Shown piece by piece: positions 1 to 10,190 of a DNA stretch of 64,000 bases (position 1 is its first letter; each line of letters opens with the position of its first letter). The position numbers and the translations under genes were made by a program. The notes beneath the pieces were generated by a model. That model was not told the origin of the DNA, did no database searches, and worked only from the letters and a program-made list of their open reading frames with translations. This DNA is from Pezicula radicicola. Its lineage: Eukaryota; Ascomycota; Leotiomycetes; Helotiales; Dermateaceae. The DNA lies in NCBI GenBank assembly GCA_003008705.1, contig PDUO01000081.1:1914-65913 (forward strand). The letters are read 5' to 3'.

Positions 1-3000
1 CTAAATATTATCTTTTACTTATTATCTTTCTTTATCTAGATAATATTATATACTCCTTATATATCTAAAGTTATAAAGATTTTAATATTTTATATTTTAT
101 TATATAGTTTATTAATTAAAGATAAAAAGTATTAATTCTTAATAGTAATACTATTTAATTATTTATAGTTTATATAAAGATAAAGTATATTATCTAGTTT
201 TAGTATATATAAGATTAAACTTATTACTAATAATATAAATAATTATATATATCTCTTTTTTAAATTTTTATTAATATATATCTTAAGACTATCTAACTCC
301 TTCTCTAAGAGTTAATAAATAGATTTAAATATTAAACTCTTTTCTAACTTAATAGATATCTTATAGTTCTATAATTAATACTCTAAGAGTATCTTATTTC
401 TAGATCTTTTCTAGAATAATAACTTATATTCCTTATATACTATTAGTATTTACTTTAATATAAAGGTCTAGACTAGGTCCTCTAGCTTATTAGAAGTTAT
501 ATATAACTCCTCTTAGCTTAGAGATATCTTATCTTCTAAAAGTACTATATAGTTATTAATATACTAGTATTAGTTTATAATAATCTACTCTTTCTATTAG
601 TTAATCTAGGGATTATAAGTCTTTAACTAAGGTATACTAAGAATTACTAAGTAAGTCTCTAAAGTAATAAGATCTAATTAAATCTCTTTAGTATATCTCT
701 TTAATATTTTTATAATTAATTAATTAGTTTTATAAGTTATTATTCTTTTATTTAATCTAATTAGTTCTCTATTAATAATACTTAGATAATATAATTTCTA
801 CTTCTTTAAAATTATAAATCCTTTATTTAATATTATTTATATATTAATAAAATTATCTATTATATTTAAGTCTATTATTATTTATAGTATTTATTTATTT
901 AATTAAACTATTAGAAAAAGTTATTATTCTTTTCTTATTATATATAATTTCTTCTTATTATATAGATTTCTAGACTCTTTATAATTATTTAATAATAGTT
1001 TTCTATTATTAAAGTCTCTTAGTTTTTTAATAATAAAGTTTTTAGAATTAAAATTACTTTATTTAATATATAGGATATATTAGTCTAATAGATAAGTTTT
1101 CTTCTATTTAGTTAATAATCTAATCTCTCCTTAAAGAAGTAATAGATAGTATAACTATTTATATAATAGATTATCTATAATAGTTAAATATATTAAAAGT
1201 AATTAATCCTTATTATATCCTTCTCTTTTTTAAGTTTTATAATTTTTATATTAAGTTTATTCCTTTCTTTTTTAAATATCTTATAAACTTAGTTTAATTA
1301 TTTTTAGAAGTTAATATTATTAATTAATTTATTCTAATATTATTAACTATAGATAACTAATATTCCTTTTTTTATTATAGCTTCTTTAACTTATATCTTA
1401 ATTATATTTTTTAGTTTATATAATTAATATTTATATTTAGTTATTTTAAATAAGATATTCTTTAAATACTTAATTTATATTTTCTTATTTATATTAAGGT
1501 CTTATTTAATAAGTTCTATCTTTCTCTTTAGATATTCTTTAATTAATTTCTTAAAAACTTTTATAATAGATAATTATTCTAATAGGATTTATAGTTATCT
1601 ATATTCTAATACTATTATTTCTTTTATATTATTATCTTTTAATTCCTTAGACTCCTTTAATAACTCTATAGTTTCTATTAATATAATAGTATTTTTTTAT
1701 AGTTTATTTTCTTCTTTAAATTCTTCTAATTCTATAAGCTCCTTATCTAGAGTAATAACTTTAAAGATTTCTTTTAATAACTCTTACTCTATAGTATATA
1801 ATTATATTAGTCTATTATAATTCTTTTATTCTATAGTATTAAGCTTATCTTTTCTTTCTAAATAGTAGTTTCTTTCTTTACTCTTATAGTTTTAAATAAG
1901 GTATCTAGGTTTTCTATAATTAAAGTATATATAATTTTTTATATACTTCTTTCTTTCTTAGAGTAAAATTTCTTTTTAAAATATAGTATCTAGTTCTATA
2001 GAATCTCTATAGTTATTATTTTTATTTATCTTACTTTTACTTTTATCTAACCTTTTATATCTAGAGTTATACTTATCTTTCTTTTTTATATTTTATTTAT
2101 ATTAGATATTATTAATTTTATAAATAACTTTAATAAGGTCTTCTAGAGTATTAGTTATTCCTTACTACTATAAGAGTTTATCTTTTATTATATTTTTTAA
2201 TCTCTTCTTATATTAGTAATATAAAGTATTATCCTCTTATTTAGTTTTAATAAAGTAATATTAGAAATCTCTAATATATATTATAACTAACTCTTTCTAT
2301 TATAATACCTTAATAGCTTTCTTTATTTCTTTTTATTTATTTATTANTTTAAAGTTTAATTTAATTTCTTCTAAGAACCCCTTTTATAAACTAAAGATTT
2401 TTATAATTATATCTTTTATATTATTCTTAATTTCTCTCTAAGAGTTAGTATTCTAAAGGTAGTCTTTTAAAAACCCTTTAATTTAGTTTATAACCTTTCC
2501 TTCTAGTAGTATAACTATCTAAAAGACTTATTCTATCTATAATTAAAAGTATTCTCTATTAAATATAATATATAGTTAGAGTTATAATAAGAATTTATAA
2601 AGTTTATTTTATTCTCTATTAAATAAATTAATAGTTTTATACTTTAGATTCTTATTAATCTCTCTAACTAGAGTTATACTAATTATAGTCTAAGGAGTAG
2701 TATATAAGTTATTATCTATTATAGATATTATTACTTAATTTAATATATATACTAGTACTTTATAGATTAATACTTAAAGTATAATATAAGATAATCCCTT
2801 AGTCTAGTATTAGTTAAAAGAGGTAATATTAGATTTAGATAATAAGATAAGGATATTATTACTAAGTTAAGAAGTAATAAGATTACTAGTTACTAAGTAT
2901 ATATAAAGATATTATATTTAAGTTAAGTATAAAGCTTCTATCTACTAAGGGAATAACTATAACTTATATAGAACTTATACTTCCTTAGACCTACTAGGAC

Positions 3001-3118
3001 CCTTATAGTCCTAGACCTCCTAGGTCCTCCTAGGTCCTAGAACCCTAGAGGTCCCCTAGGGTCTATTATATAACTACTTAGTCTTATAATCTCTACTTTA
3101 TAGTTCTCTATATAGTTC
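1..3118 (-). mobile_element. RIP-destroyed Ty3/gypsy retrotransposon fossil (gag to RT), cut by the window start
   Basis: Minus-strand conceptual translation, reading through stops, still shows two hallmarks of Ty3/gypsy elements. At about 1900-1946 there is a CCHC zinc-knuckle relic reading YFNYRKPRY where the family has CFNCGKPGH: every Cys-to-Tyr, Gly-to-Arg and His-to-Tyr change is a G-to-A or C-to-T transition. At about 1-200 there is a reverse-transcriptase relic containing LNSITIKN, then LSLINKLYN, then ITLDI-GVYNIIWI, which fits the family blocks LNxITxKNRYPLPLI and KLDLRxAYNLIRI. Gag therefore lies near 1.86-2.7 kb, protease near 1.5-1.8 kb, and RT runs off the left edge. The block has almost no TpG, CpA or CpG, which explains the absence of ORFs. 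It ends abruptly near 3120, where GC content and CpG return. No LTR was identified at the right end. One ambiguous base (N) sits at 2347. Confidence 0.85.
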
Positions 3119-3794
3119 TTCTACCGAGCCTTAGGCTGTAAGTTGTTATATATTTATAATATACATTATATTTCCAGAGGCTGTTGTCTTCAGACTACAC
3201 TCACTCTCATTAACTAGCAACTACGTCTTGTACCTAGGTACACAAGGTCAGTAAAAGAGAGCCGGTTATTGCAGAGCTTACGCACCCAAGTCTAGCAAAT
3301 TAGTAATAGCTTCACCATAGACTTATCCTATCTGATTATATAAAATCTGTACTTACTATAGAACCTACTATTGAATTTTGAACCGTCTAATTCCGACATT
3401 GGAATATATATGAGCTTCCTAGCTGGTTTTTACTTGATCGATTGGGTCACGTACAATCATCATCAAGACTTCTTTCTAGGTAGTCGTCCTCTGCAATGGC
3501 TACACAGATTCGGAAATGTACACGATGATAAAGAAGCAACACTTACACACACACCCAAATGAACAATTTCGTCTCCGAGCGGGATGTTCCATCCACTCTG
3601 GATCCGACGTCACTAATCTCCCTCCTGCACATATCCTCAAGCACCGAGAGACCCGCCCCAGTACCTTTAAAACAGCCAATATGAACCAAACGCGAGAAAA
3701 TTGGTATCCGGCCAAGAACCAGGACTTGAACCCTCGAGACCTAATAGCGGCAGGTCTCATACATCTTCTCTGCAAGGAGAATGTCAGATCACTG
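3119..3794. other. Unassigned GC-normal stretch beside the gypsy fossil
   Basis: Base composition changes sharply at about 3120. Short ORFs occur on both strands but none has a recognisable motif or convincing codon use. A minus-strand GGTTCAAGTCC at about 3715-3725 matches the tRNA B-box consensus, but no A-box or cloverleaf could be built around it. Confidence 0.4.
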
Positions 3795-4061
3795 TCGTAG
3801 GCTTCAATGAGTGACGACAATGCACATCCGTGATATAGGTGGGTTAACGACTCCACTTCTACAAGAAAAGGAAGAAATCGAATTTCCTTAGCTAGATCCT
3901 CAACAACACATGTAGAGTAAAGTGATACGAGCTCTCTCAAACGATCAGGTGTGTTGGTGTACGAGTATTGAATCAGATCAAAAATACTATTCGCCCGCTC
4001 CTCGTAACAAGTATACTTGACGAGAGCTTCTCTCGGTTTCTGAAGGGCCAAAGAATATTCA
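3795..4061 (-). pseudogene. BTB/POZ-domain protein, C-terminal remnant
   Basis: The minus-strand frame carries a block with the spacing of the C-terminal half of fungal BTB/POZ domains: an aromatic-rich helix (SIFDLIQYSYTNTPDR), a following LRELVSLY helix, then a DLAKEIRFLPFLVEVE segment. In the family these correspond to the 'F..VI.YVYENTP..DR.LR.LVV.Y' region and the helix after it. There is no N-terminal BTB half (no D-x-x-F/H start) and no plausible start codon. The open frame runs into the 3' end of the neighbouring conserved gene. It is best read as a truncated, non-functional copy. The assignment is by eye from a short block, so it could be a different helical protein. Confidence 0.4.
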
Positions 4062-4574
4062 ACCATCACAAAGTTCTTCCACCTGCGTGACATCTTCCAC
4101 AAACGCAGCGCCATACTCTCTCATCATCTGTATCTTCTCCTCCATATCCATCGCGAAACCCACCCTCCCAAAATCTCTTGGCACTTGCCTGGCACTCGCA
4201 AACCTCAACACCCACACGCCGACTCCATCCGTCGGCCACCCAAACACCAGCACCTTTTCTTCTTCCTCCGTCATCTCCCTCATGCCGATCTGCACCTCGA
4301 TCCAATCCTGCTTGCTCAGCCACAGCGTCGCGCCAGTCCGTCGCAGGAGATGGCAGAATCTGTCTTCTTCGTCGGCGCTAGGTGAGCGCTGCGATGCGTG
4401 AGAGCGGGGGAGCGAGAGGAAGAGCATGTCGAGAAGGTCGGCCTCTTTGATGAGAACGCCGCCAGTGGAGGGGTAGCCGTAGACAATGCATCCTTGGGTG
4501 CCGAAGGAGGTCCGTTCGGTCGTCGATGGAGGAGGGGGTTGGGGGCATGACCAGTCCAGCGAGTCGGCGCCCAT
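4059..4574 (-). CDS. Conserved fungal hypothetical protein, apparently intact
   Basis: Uninterrupted 171-aa frame starting at ATG 4574 (MGADSLDW...). The same frame extends upstream to an ATG at 4694, which would add 40 residues with a hydrophobic, signal-peptide-like start (SSMLVAITFGFLSTLF). I prefer 4574 because the recognisable protein begins there. The core motifs GWPTDGVGVWVLR, VPRDFGRV, and MEEKIQMMREYGAAFVEDV followed by QVEEL resemble a widespread uncharacterised fungal family of about 170-250 aa (a tryptophan-bearing strand, then an acidic helix near the C-terminus). Biochemical role unknown. GC content and codon use are normal and no RIP-type stop is present, unlike the neighbours. 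The 3' end abuts the BTB-like remnant with no clear spacer. Confidence 0.6.
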   Translation of the reverse strand: MGADSLDWSCPQPPPPSTTERTSFGTQGCIVYGYPSTGGVLIKEADLLDMLFLSLPRSHASQRSPSADEEDRFCHLLRRTGATLWLSKQDWIEVQIGMREMTEEEEKVLVFGWPTDGVGVWVLRFASARQVPRDFGRVGFAMDMEEKIQMMREYGAAFVEDVTQVEELCDG

Positions 4575-4694
4575 TATCGTTCGTTGACGGGAAACAGGGA
4601 AAAGGTTGACGGGAAGTGAGCAGCTAATGGTTTGTTGGAAGAGAGTCGATAGAAAGCCAAAGGTGATGGCGACGAGCATGCTGCTGAACCTCAT

Positions 4695-5289
4695 GTTTTA
4701 ATAAGGCTACAAACAAGAACAGACCGATGTTGGGGTATCACGTGACCATGGTGATTACATTTGTATGGAATACTTAGGTGTTGTTGATATACCACCGAAG
4801 AAAAAGATAGTGCTTTTAATTGTGGTTTCCATTAAGAATTGCCGTTGAAATACTGTTATGTCTATCAGCTTTGGCTTTAGGTCTGACCTTTGCGGATGAT
4901 AATGATGAGGCAATTATTCATCAAGGATGATAATACTTCTAAAGGCTAGCAATTGTAGCATTGGTGGTGGTGTTGCTTCGGTTCCCTCTTAGTGTTGGGG
5001 AAGCAGTAGACGGAGGCTTATTATTGCACTGTTGTTGTTGGTGGTGGGGAGTAAGTTGGTAAGGGAATCAGGTATCAACAATTTATTGAATTATCATCCA
5101 TCTCTCTCTCTCTGTGGATACGAGGAATTGATTTTCTAGCGATGATTGCACGCCGTCTGCCTTCCACGTTGGGTAAACACTGTCGCGTCCAAATTTGAAA
5201 ACTACAAACAATACAACAAATCTCCAGTCTGTCTTGAACGTATCACAAGCACCATTATTACCCCCTTCCACCCCTCTGCCACAGCCAGC
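4695..5289. promoter_or_regulatory. Intergenic region between divergent genes
   Basis: About 600 bp separating the minus-strand conserved gene from the plus-strand chromodomain pseudogene. It contains a short TC run at about 5101-5113 and no other feature I can support. By position it would hold both promoters. Confidence 0.35.
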
Positions 5290-5815
5290 ATGTCGGCGGT
5301 GAAACGAAAGCGTAATGCCACGCAGCAACAGGAGCGTATGTGGTCTTTCAAGGCCTTCAACGACCACAAAGTTGTGAACGTACGCACCATTCCTTGCCCT
5401 ACGCCAACGGAGTAGTTCTGATTTCCAGGAAGGGAGAGCTTTATCTGCTCGTCGAGTAGACTGGCAGATATGCTAACACCTGGGAACCTGAGGCCTTGCT
5501 TCGGTATATATGCATTCTCCTCACTCCTTCCTTACTGTGCCATTTCATTCATTGACCCTGCTGACTTCTGTTCTGTTCTTCAGGATCACAAGTTCGCGAG
5601 ACGTCGATAAGTACCTCATCCGCTGGGGTTTGCGGCAGCGACAATTGGGCCCACGACTAGGTCAATTAGTCCAAACTGAAATTCTCAACAAGGGAGACGT
5701 TAAGGTTCGAGATGACAAGGAAAATGGGGAGATGGATAAAGCTGGAGGTTTGTCAGATGGCAAGAGAGATATGGACATAGCTGAACATTCATCTGGAGTT
5801 GTCACAGTAGAGTAA
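5290..5815 (+). pseudogene. Chromodomain protein, disrupted
   Basis: An ATG at 5290 opens a basic N-terminus (MSAVKRKRNATQQQ). Downstream, in another frame, is a chromodomain core, GELYLLVE-stop-TGR followed by NTWEPEALL, where the family has YLVKWxGY and NTWEPEENL. The stop TAG at 5457-5459 sits exactly at the conserved tryptophan and is a TGG-to-TAG transition, as expected from RIP on the opposite strand. An intron is likely at 5504-5583 (GTATAT...TTCAG), after which the frame continues in phase to the stop at 5813-5815 with an RDVDKYLIRWG helix and an acidic tail. The N-terminal frame does not join the chromodomain frame cleanly, so there is either an indel or an unrecognised intron between 5390 and 5430. 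Chromodomains bind methylated histone tails; this copy cannot make the intact fold. Confidence 0.55.
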
Positions 5816-6083
5816 GGTTCCCGTCAAACGAAGATTTTGCGGCAGGATTTGGCTTTTCGACATTTGTACATTTAGTATGATTAAGAGCAGGAGTTGCTTT
5901 GGGCCAAGGAATTAAGGAGTACAGGACGGATCAGGATGTAAGATGCCCAGAGCTGATTATATCACACTTTTTTTCTTTTTGTACTTTGCTACAAATGTAT
6001 TTACAGTAGTAATCAAGTGAGATTCAGATCGGAAGAAGAAGAAGAAGACGGTGATGATGACGAAGAAGACAAATGCCGGCACG
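5816..6083. other. Intergenic, GAA-rich stretch
   Basis: Short spacer between two plus-strand pseudogenes. It contains a GAA/GAC-rich run at about 6034-6070. No gene seen. Confidence 0.4.
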
Positions 6084-7478
6084 ATGCAAAAGAGCGCCGG
6101 CACCAGTAGTAATAGCAACGGCAACGGCAACGACAACACCAACAGCTCCCAAGTCCCCTAGGATAAGCGACACCAGTATGGTCACAAGAGCCTCGAGGTG
6201 CTGGTGAACAATAATGCCTCATGCCTGTTCTCGGCATCGCACAACTACACATATCCGCGGCAGAAGCGCCTCGTCGCCGTCAAATGCTGCCCAGAAGTGG
6301 CCGAAGCTTACGAGCGTGAGGTGCATCCTACCATCTTGTGCACGCTAATGGTCGAGCTTGACCAGGAGCTGATGAAGAACTTGGTTCCCGACGCTCTGGT
6401 CCAGATTCACGCACTGCGCATGGGCTTCGACTTTGACATTGACCGCACCAATAACGATGACCACTACCATGGCTTCTACCGCGTTGTCCTACTGCTTCCC
6501 CCCCACGGACTCGTCTCTCCCGCGACTGTGGAGCGCATCGTTGGTCAGATCAGCGCTATCGCAGCCAAGAGCGGGTATGTTTATTTCTCCCTCCTCCTCC
6601 TCCTCCTCCTCCTGCTATCCTGCCCCTTGAACTGATCTAATCATCTTAAACTCAGTTTCTGCATCGACGTCTACCAGCGCCGCCATGACGGCCACCAAGA
6701 TCCAGACCAACGCAGCTGCGATGCGCCATCCGGCATCGATTTGTTGCATCAGAATTACAGACATCCCTATGACGATATCGCACCACTCCCCGGCGCTTCC
6801 ATTGGACCAAACAAGCAGCCATGACCCGCAGAACATCGTGAGTTTCCAACAACTACGTTCCCTTCCTCTAACCATCTAGTAGCTAACCCAAGACTCTCGA
6901 CTTCTAGCACCGACCCATCAATGACCATGCACGGGTTCAACTCTCCTCCATGTTGTCTATACTGCGAGACCGAATCATCGATAAGGAAGGGTTGAAGCAA
7001 ACTGAGTTGACTCTGTTAATGGAGTCCCGTATCGCCTGCGTCGATAGCACATCTTCAACCCACCGCCCAATCCCCGAAGTCGGAACTCCGGTTATCAAGC
7101 CGCCAAGCGCACGCACTCCTTCTCTTAAGGTTGGGACCTACAACGATATCCACGCTTGTAGATGAAGAATGTGGTATAACACGAGAGTGGACCTTCCTCT
7201 ATTGCAATTCGGCTGGGCAACTATCCCAGCAAGGAGATTCGGGATCTTCTCTCCTAAACCAGCACGGTAAGGTAATAGCCATGGTATGGGTGGGGATGTC
7301 TATGGATCAGAAAAAGAGGATTGAACCTCTGCTTCACCTATCGGAGATGGATGGGAGTGTGAAAACTGCGTTTGGTTGTAAAGAAAGGGCTTGTAAATAT
7401 TTAGTGAGCTGGGTAGCTACACTACAGAACGGCGAGTTGTTGGTCCAAAATCGATCTGTCGTCCTTTTTAATTACTGA
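6084..7478 (+). pseudogene. Trypsin-like serine-protease-domain fungal protein, disrupted
   Basis: The frame starting at ATG 6084 (MQKSAGTSSNSNGNGN...) is broken by TAG at 6159-6161 and then runs openly to an intron at 6575-6655 (GTATGT...CTCAG, phase 2, CCT-rich). Exon 2 continues with CIDVYQRRHDGH and reaches a TGA near 6821. A second intron near 6838-6907 and a frame change lead to the C-terminal block, where QQGDSGSSLL (Ser codon 7239-7241) is the serine nucleophile motif GDSGS of S1-type proteases, followed by GKVIAMVW. His and Asp of the triad could not be assigned. Many fungi carry intracellular proteins with a variable N-terminal region and a degenerate trypsin fold ending in this motif, so substrate and function are unknown. 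Two nonsense codons and a frame change argue for a pseudogene, although a missed intron could account for one of them. Confidence 0.5.
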
Positions 7479-7689
7479 ATTGCACTACTATTATATGTCG
7501 CAATAATACCAAATAAAGACAGAATATAAAGCCGATCGGTTCGGAAGTAGTCGAGTATAATACGACTGGGTCGGGTTCTGTAATAGCCTATAGCTATAGG
7601 GGGCTTTAGGCTTCGGTTCGGTAGTGTCGAGTTGTACCAACGCGTTTACAGTAACCGACTATAATTATCTATACTTTACTAACTTTACT
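7479..7689. other. Spacer at the left edge of the repeat nest
   Basis: Moderately GC-rich at first, then AT-rich. It contains two imperfect copies of a CGGTTCGG...GTCGAGT block (about 7538-7556 and 7614-7632). No gene seen. Confidence 0.3.
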
Positions 7690-8545
7690 ATTAGATTATA
7701 GGCTATAAACATAGGGGAAAATAGATAGGGTAGGTACAGCCTAAGGAACACTATAAATAGTATAGGGTAGGAGGAGCGTTGAATAAAGTTATAATAGGTA
7801 GATTAAAGATAATAGTATAAGGAACCTAATAACTTAAATTTAAAGTTATCTTTCTACTAAGGCCCTGTTTAGTAGTAGGATATAAAACTAGAAACTATAA
7901 TAGAAACTAATATTCTAGAATATAGAAACTACTAGTTTCTCCTACTAAAAATCGTATTTAGTAATACTTATATTTTAGAATTTACTTTTAGTTAATAAGA
8001 TTAGCTTGTTTTAAAGCTAAAGCTATAGGCTTTACTCCTTATAAATTATAGACTATACTCCTTATACATTATAGGTTATACTAATAATATAGGCTTTCTA
8101 GGCTATAGATACTAATTTTAGAAATATATTCTCCCTCTTAGACTATCTATTTTATTTAAGGTTAAAATATACTAGTTTCTATATCCTAACTTAGTTTCTA
8201 GATTTATATCCTAGTTACTAAATACGATTTTTTAATTCTAAATATTTTAAACTATAAAAACTATATCCTAAGCCTATATCCTTAAAGTATTTATATCCCG
8301 CTACTAAACAGGGCCTAAGAGAGAGAGAATATTTATATATAAAAGGCTAATTATAAAGACTATTATATTTAATATAAACTAAGTTATATAAACTATTAAG
8401 TTAAGAAAACCATACTTTACTTATATTTTATAAATAAAATAAAATAAGATAAGATAAAATATATATTATAAGTATATAATTATATAAATTACTTTATTTA
8501 GTTTACTTTAATACTAAACCTTATTATTCTTACTTAGTCTTCTTA
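7690..8545. repeat. Tandem duplication, copy 1 (interrupted by MITE)
   Basis: About 400 bp of sequence, once the MITE at 7861-8315 is removed, matches 8551-8972 over its whole length with many transitions. Shared landmarks are AGGCTATAA..ATAGGG at the left, CTATCT/CTTTCTACTAA at the centre, and AAATATATATTATAAGTATATA at the right. The copies are adjacent and in the same orientation. Whether this is a local tandem duplication or the two LTRs of a lost element cannot be settled by eye. Confidence 0.65.
7861..8315. mobile_element. 455-bp non-autonomous DNA transposon (PIF/Harbinger-like MITE) with TAA target duplication
   Basis: The ends GGCCCTGTTTAGTAG and CTACTAAACAGGGCC are a perfect 15-bp inverted repeat, extending to about 24 bp with two mismatches. 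The element is flanked by TAA on both sides (7858-7860 and 8316-8318), the 3-bp TWA target duplication typical of PIF/Harbinger transposons, whose termini often begin GGCCCTGTTT-like. The interior codes for nothing and is AT-rich and RIP-altered. The neighbouring paralogous copy of the host repeat lacks the insertion and reads CTACTAAGAAAGAG, giving a direct empty-site comparison with single TAA. Confidence 0.85.
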
Positions 8546-8550
8546 TCAGG

Positions 8551-8972
8551 TTATAGGCTATAAGTATAGGGTGGATTAGGGTAGGTAGGTAGGTAGGATA
8601 GGCACAGCCTAAAGTACACTATAAATATAGGGTAATAGGAGGTGCGTCGAACAGAGTTATAACAGATAAGTAAGAGGCAATAATATATAGAACTAAAGAC
8701 TTGAATTCGAAGATATCTATCTACTAAGAAAGAGAGGTTATCTATATATAAAAGGCTAGTCGTAAAGACTACTATATTTAGTATAGACTAGTTCGTATAA
8801 AATACTAAGTTAGGAAGGCTTTACTTTACTTATAAAATACTAGTAAAATAAAATAATATAAAATAAAATATATATTATAAGTATATAGTTATATAAACTA
8901 CCCTAATAGATAGTTTATATAAATTACTTTATTTAGTCTATTTAATTAGACCTTACTATTTCTACTTAATCT
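8551..8972. repeat. Tandem duplication, copy 2 (empty MITE site)
   Basis: Second copy of the block at 7690-8545, uninterrupted. It carries the unoccupied insertion site near 8733-8746 and a short GTAGGTAGGTAGG run near 8582-8598. Its right end also appears inverted at about 10079-10190. Confidence 0.65.
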
Positions 8973-9235
8973 TCCTAAACTAGAAACTAGTTTATAACTA
9001 GAAAACTACTAGTTTAGTTTTCTCCTTCCCTATCCCTTCGATTCGGCTAGTTTAGTGTCCTATATATACTGTTCCTAATAAGGAAGTATATAATACAGAA
9101 ACTAAGGTTATGTAACTAATATAGCCGGAGTTATATACGAAAGTAGTAAATATTATTATAGAGCTTTAGCGACCATTAAAGATCACTATAGCTATAGGGC
9201 ATTTATAGTGCGTAATTATATTATATAATACAACA
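8973..9235 (-). repeat. Copia-type LTR, copy A
   Basis: About 260 bp. In minus orientation it starts TGTTGTAT and shares the body of LTR copies B and C (CTTCCTTATTAGGAAcAGTATATA block, then a GGAAGGAGAAAACTA block). It directly abuts copy B in the same orientation. Its 3' end is altered relative to the ...TTCGCA end of copy C. Confidence 0.65.
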
Positions 9236-9239
9236 CTTC

Positions 9240-9485
9240 TTAAATTAAAAACTAATTTATAATTAGAAAACTATTAATTTAGTTTTCTCCTTCCTTATTT
9301 ATCTAATTTAACTAATTTAGTTTATAATATATATTATTCCTAATAAGGAAGTATATAATAAGTAGACTAAGGTTATATAACTACTATAGCTAGAGTTATA
9401 TATAAAAATAATACTTATAGTTATAAGGGACTAAAGACTACTAGAGGTTATTATAGTATATAATTATATTATAAAATATAATATA
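9240..9485 (-). repeat. 3' LTR (copy B) of a Ty1/copia element
   Basis: About 245 bp, the most heavily RIP-altered of the three LTR copies (its TG/CA steps are TA). In minus orientation it follows directly after the purine-rich AAGGGGG tract at 9486-9494 and the RNase H relic, so it is the 3' LTR of that element. Confidence 0.7.
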
Positions 9486-9826
9486 CCCCCTTAATAAGTA
9501 CTATAATAAACTAAGAGATAAAGAGCTTTAATATTATATATATATAATAATTAATAGTACTAATTAAAGTCTATTAGAGTTAAGAAATATATAACCTTTA
9601 CTTTATTTAATAGTTTAATTAGGCTATCTACCTTTTCCTCTTTAGAAGGAATATATAATAAGTTTATAATTTCTTTTTCTATTAAATCTCTATTATAGTA
9701 GTATTTAACTACTATATATTTAATTCTTTTATAAAAAGTAGGGTTATTTATTAATAATAAGGTAGTACTATTATTATTTATATATAAAGGTAATTTTATT
9801 TATTTAAAATAATTTAATTTTGTTGT
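9486..9826 (-). mobile_element. Ty1/copia retrotransposon fragment: RNase H end plus polypurine tract
   Basis: Minus-strand translation gives PLYINNNSTTLLLINNP, then RIKYIVVKYYYNRDLIEK, then LLYIPSKEEKVDSLIKLL. These align with the C-terminal copia RNase H blocks 'CDNQGAIxLAKNP', 'RTKHIDVRYHFIRExV' and 'YIPTxxQxADxLTKPL'. The Cys and the His residues have changed by transitions. The frame has a few stops and is cut at 9826-9831 by LTR copy C, so the rest of pol is missing. A polypurine tract follows the coding end, immediately before LTR B. Confidence 0.75.
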
Positions 9827-9830
9827 ATTT

Positions 9831-10078
9831 TATATAACTACGCACTATAATTCCCTATAGCTATAGTGACCTTTAGTGGTCGCTAAACCCCTATAACTAT
9901 AATTATTACTTTCGTATATAACTCCGGCTATATTAGTCATGTGAGATTAGTTTCTGTATTATATACTTCCCTATTAGGAATAGTATATATAGGAAGCTAA
10001 ACTAGCCGAATCGAAGGGATAGGGAAGGAGAAAACTAAACTAGTAATTTTCTAGTTATAAACTAGTTTTTAGTTCGCA
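9831..10078 (+). repeat. Copia-type LTR, copy C (solo, opposite orientation)
   Basis: 248 bp, beginning TGTTGTATTT and ending TTAGTTCGCA, i.e. canonical TG...CA ends. It is the inverse of copies A and B and the least mutated, retaining CpG and CpA. It breaks the RNase H relic on its left. No internal region of its own was found, so it is a solo LTR or a rearrangement junction. Confidence 0.65.
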
Positions 10079-10190
10079 AGGAAAGACTACTTATTTAAGC
10101 AGGAATAGCGAGGTCTAATTAAGTAGACTAAATAAGGTAATTTATCCGATTATACGCTTATAATATATGTTTTGTCTTATAGGGTTAGTG
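10079..10190 (-). repeat. Inverted partial copy of the 8551-8972 repeat end
   Basis: The reverse complement (CATATATTATAAGCGTATAA ... AATTACCTTATTTAGTCTAC) matches the right end of tandem copy 2. Together with LTR A and LTR C this gives inverted arms of roughly 330-380 bp around 9240-9830. Confidence 0.55.

Noticed and set aside
3700..3790. tRNA gene on the minus strand suggested by B-box GGTTCAAGTCC
   Set aside because: The T-stem pairs poorly, no A-box lies upstream at the right distance, and no acceptor stem can be formed.
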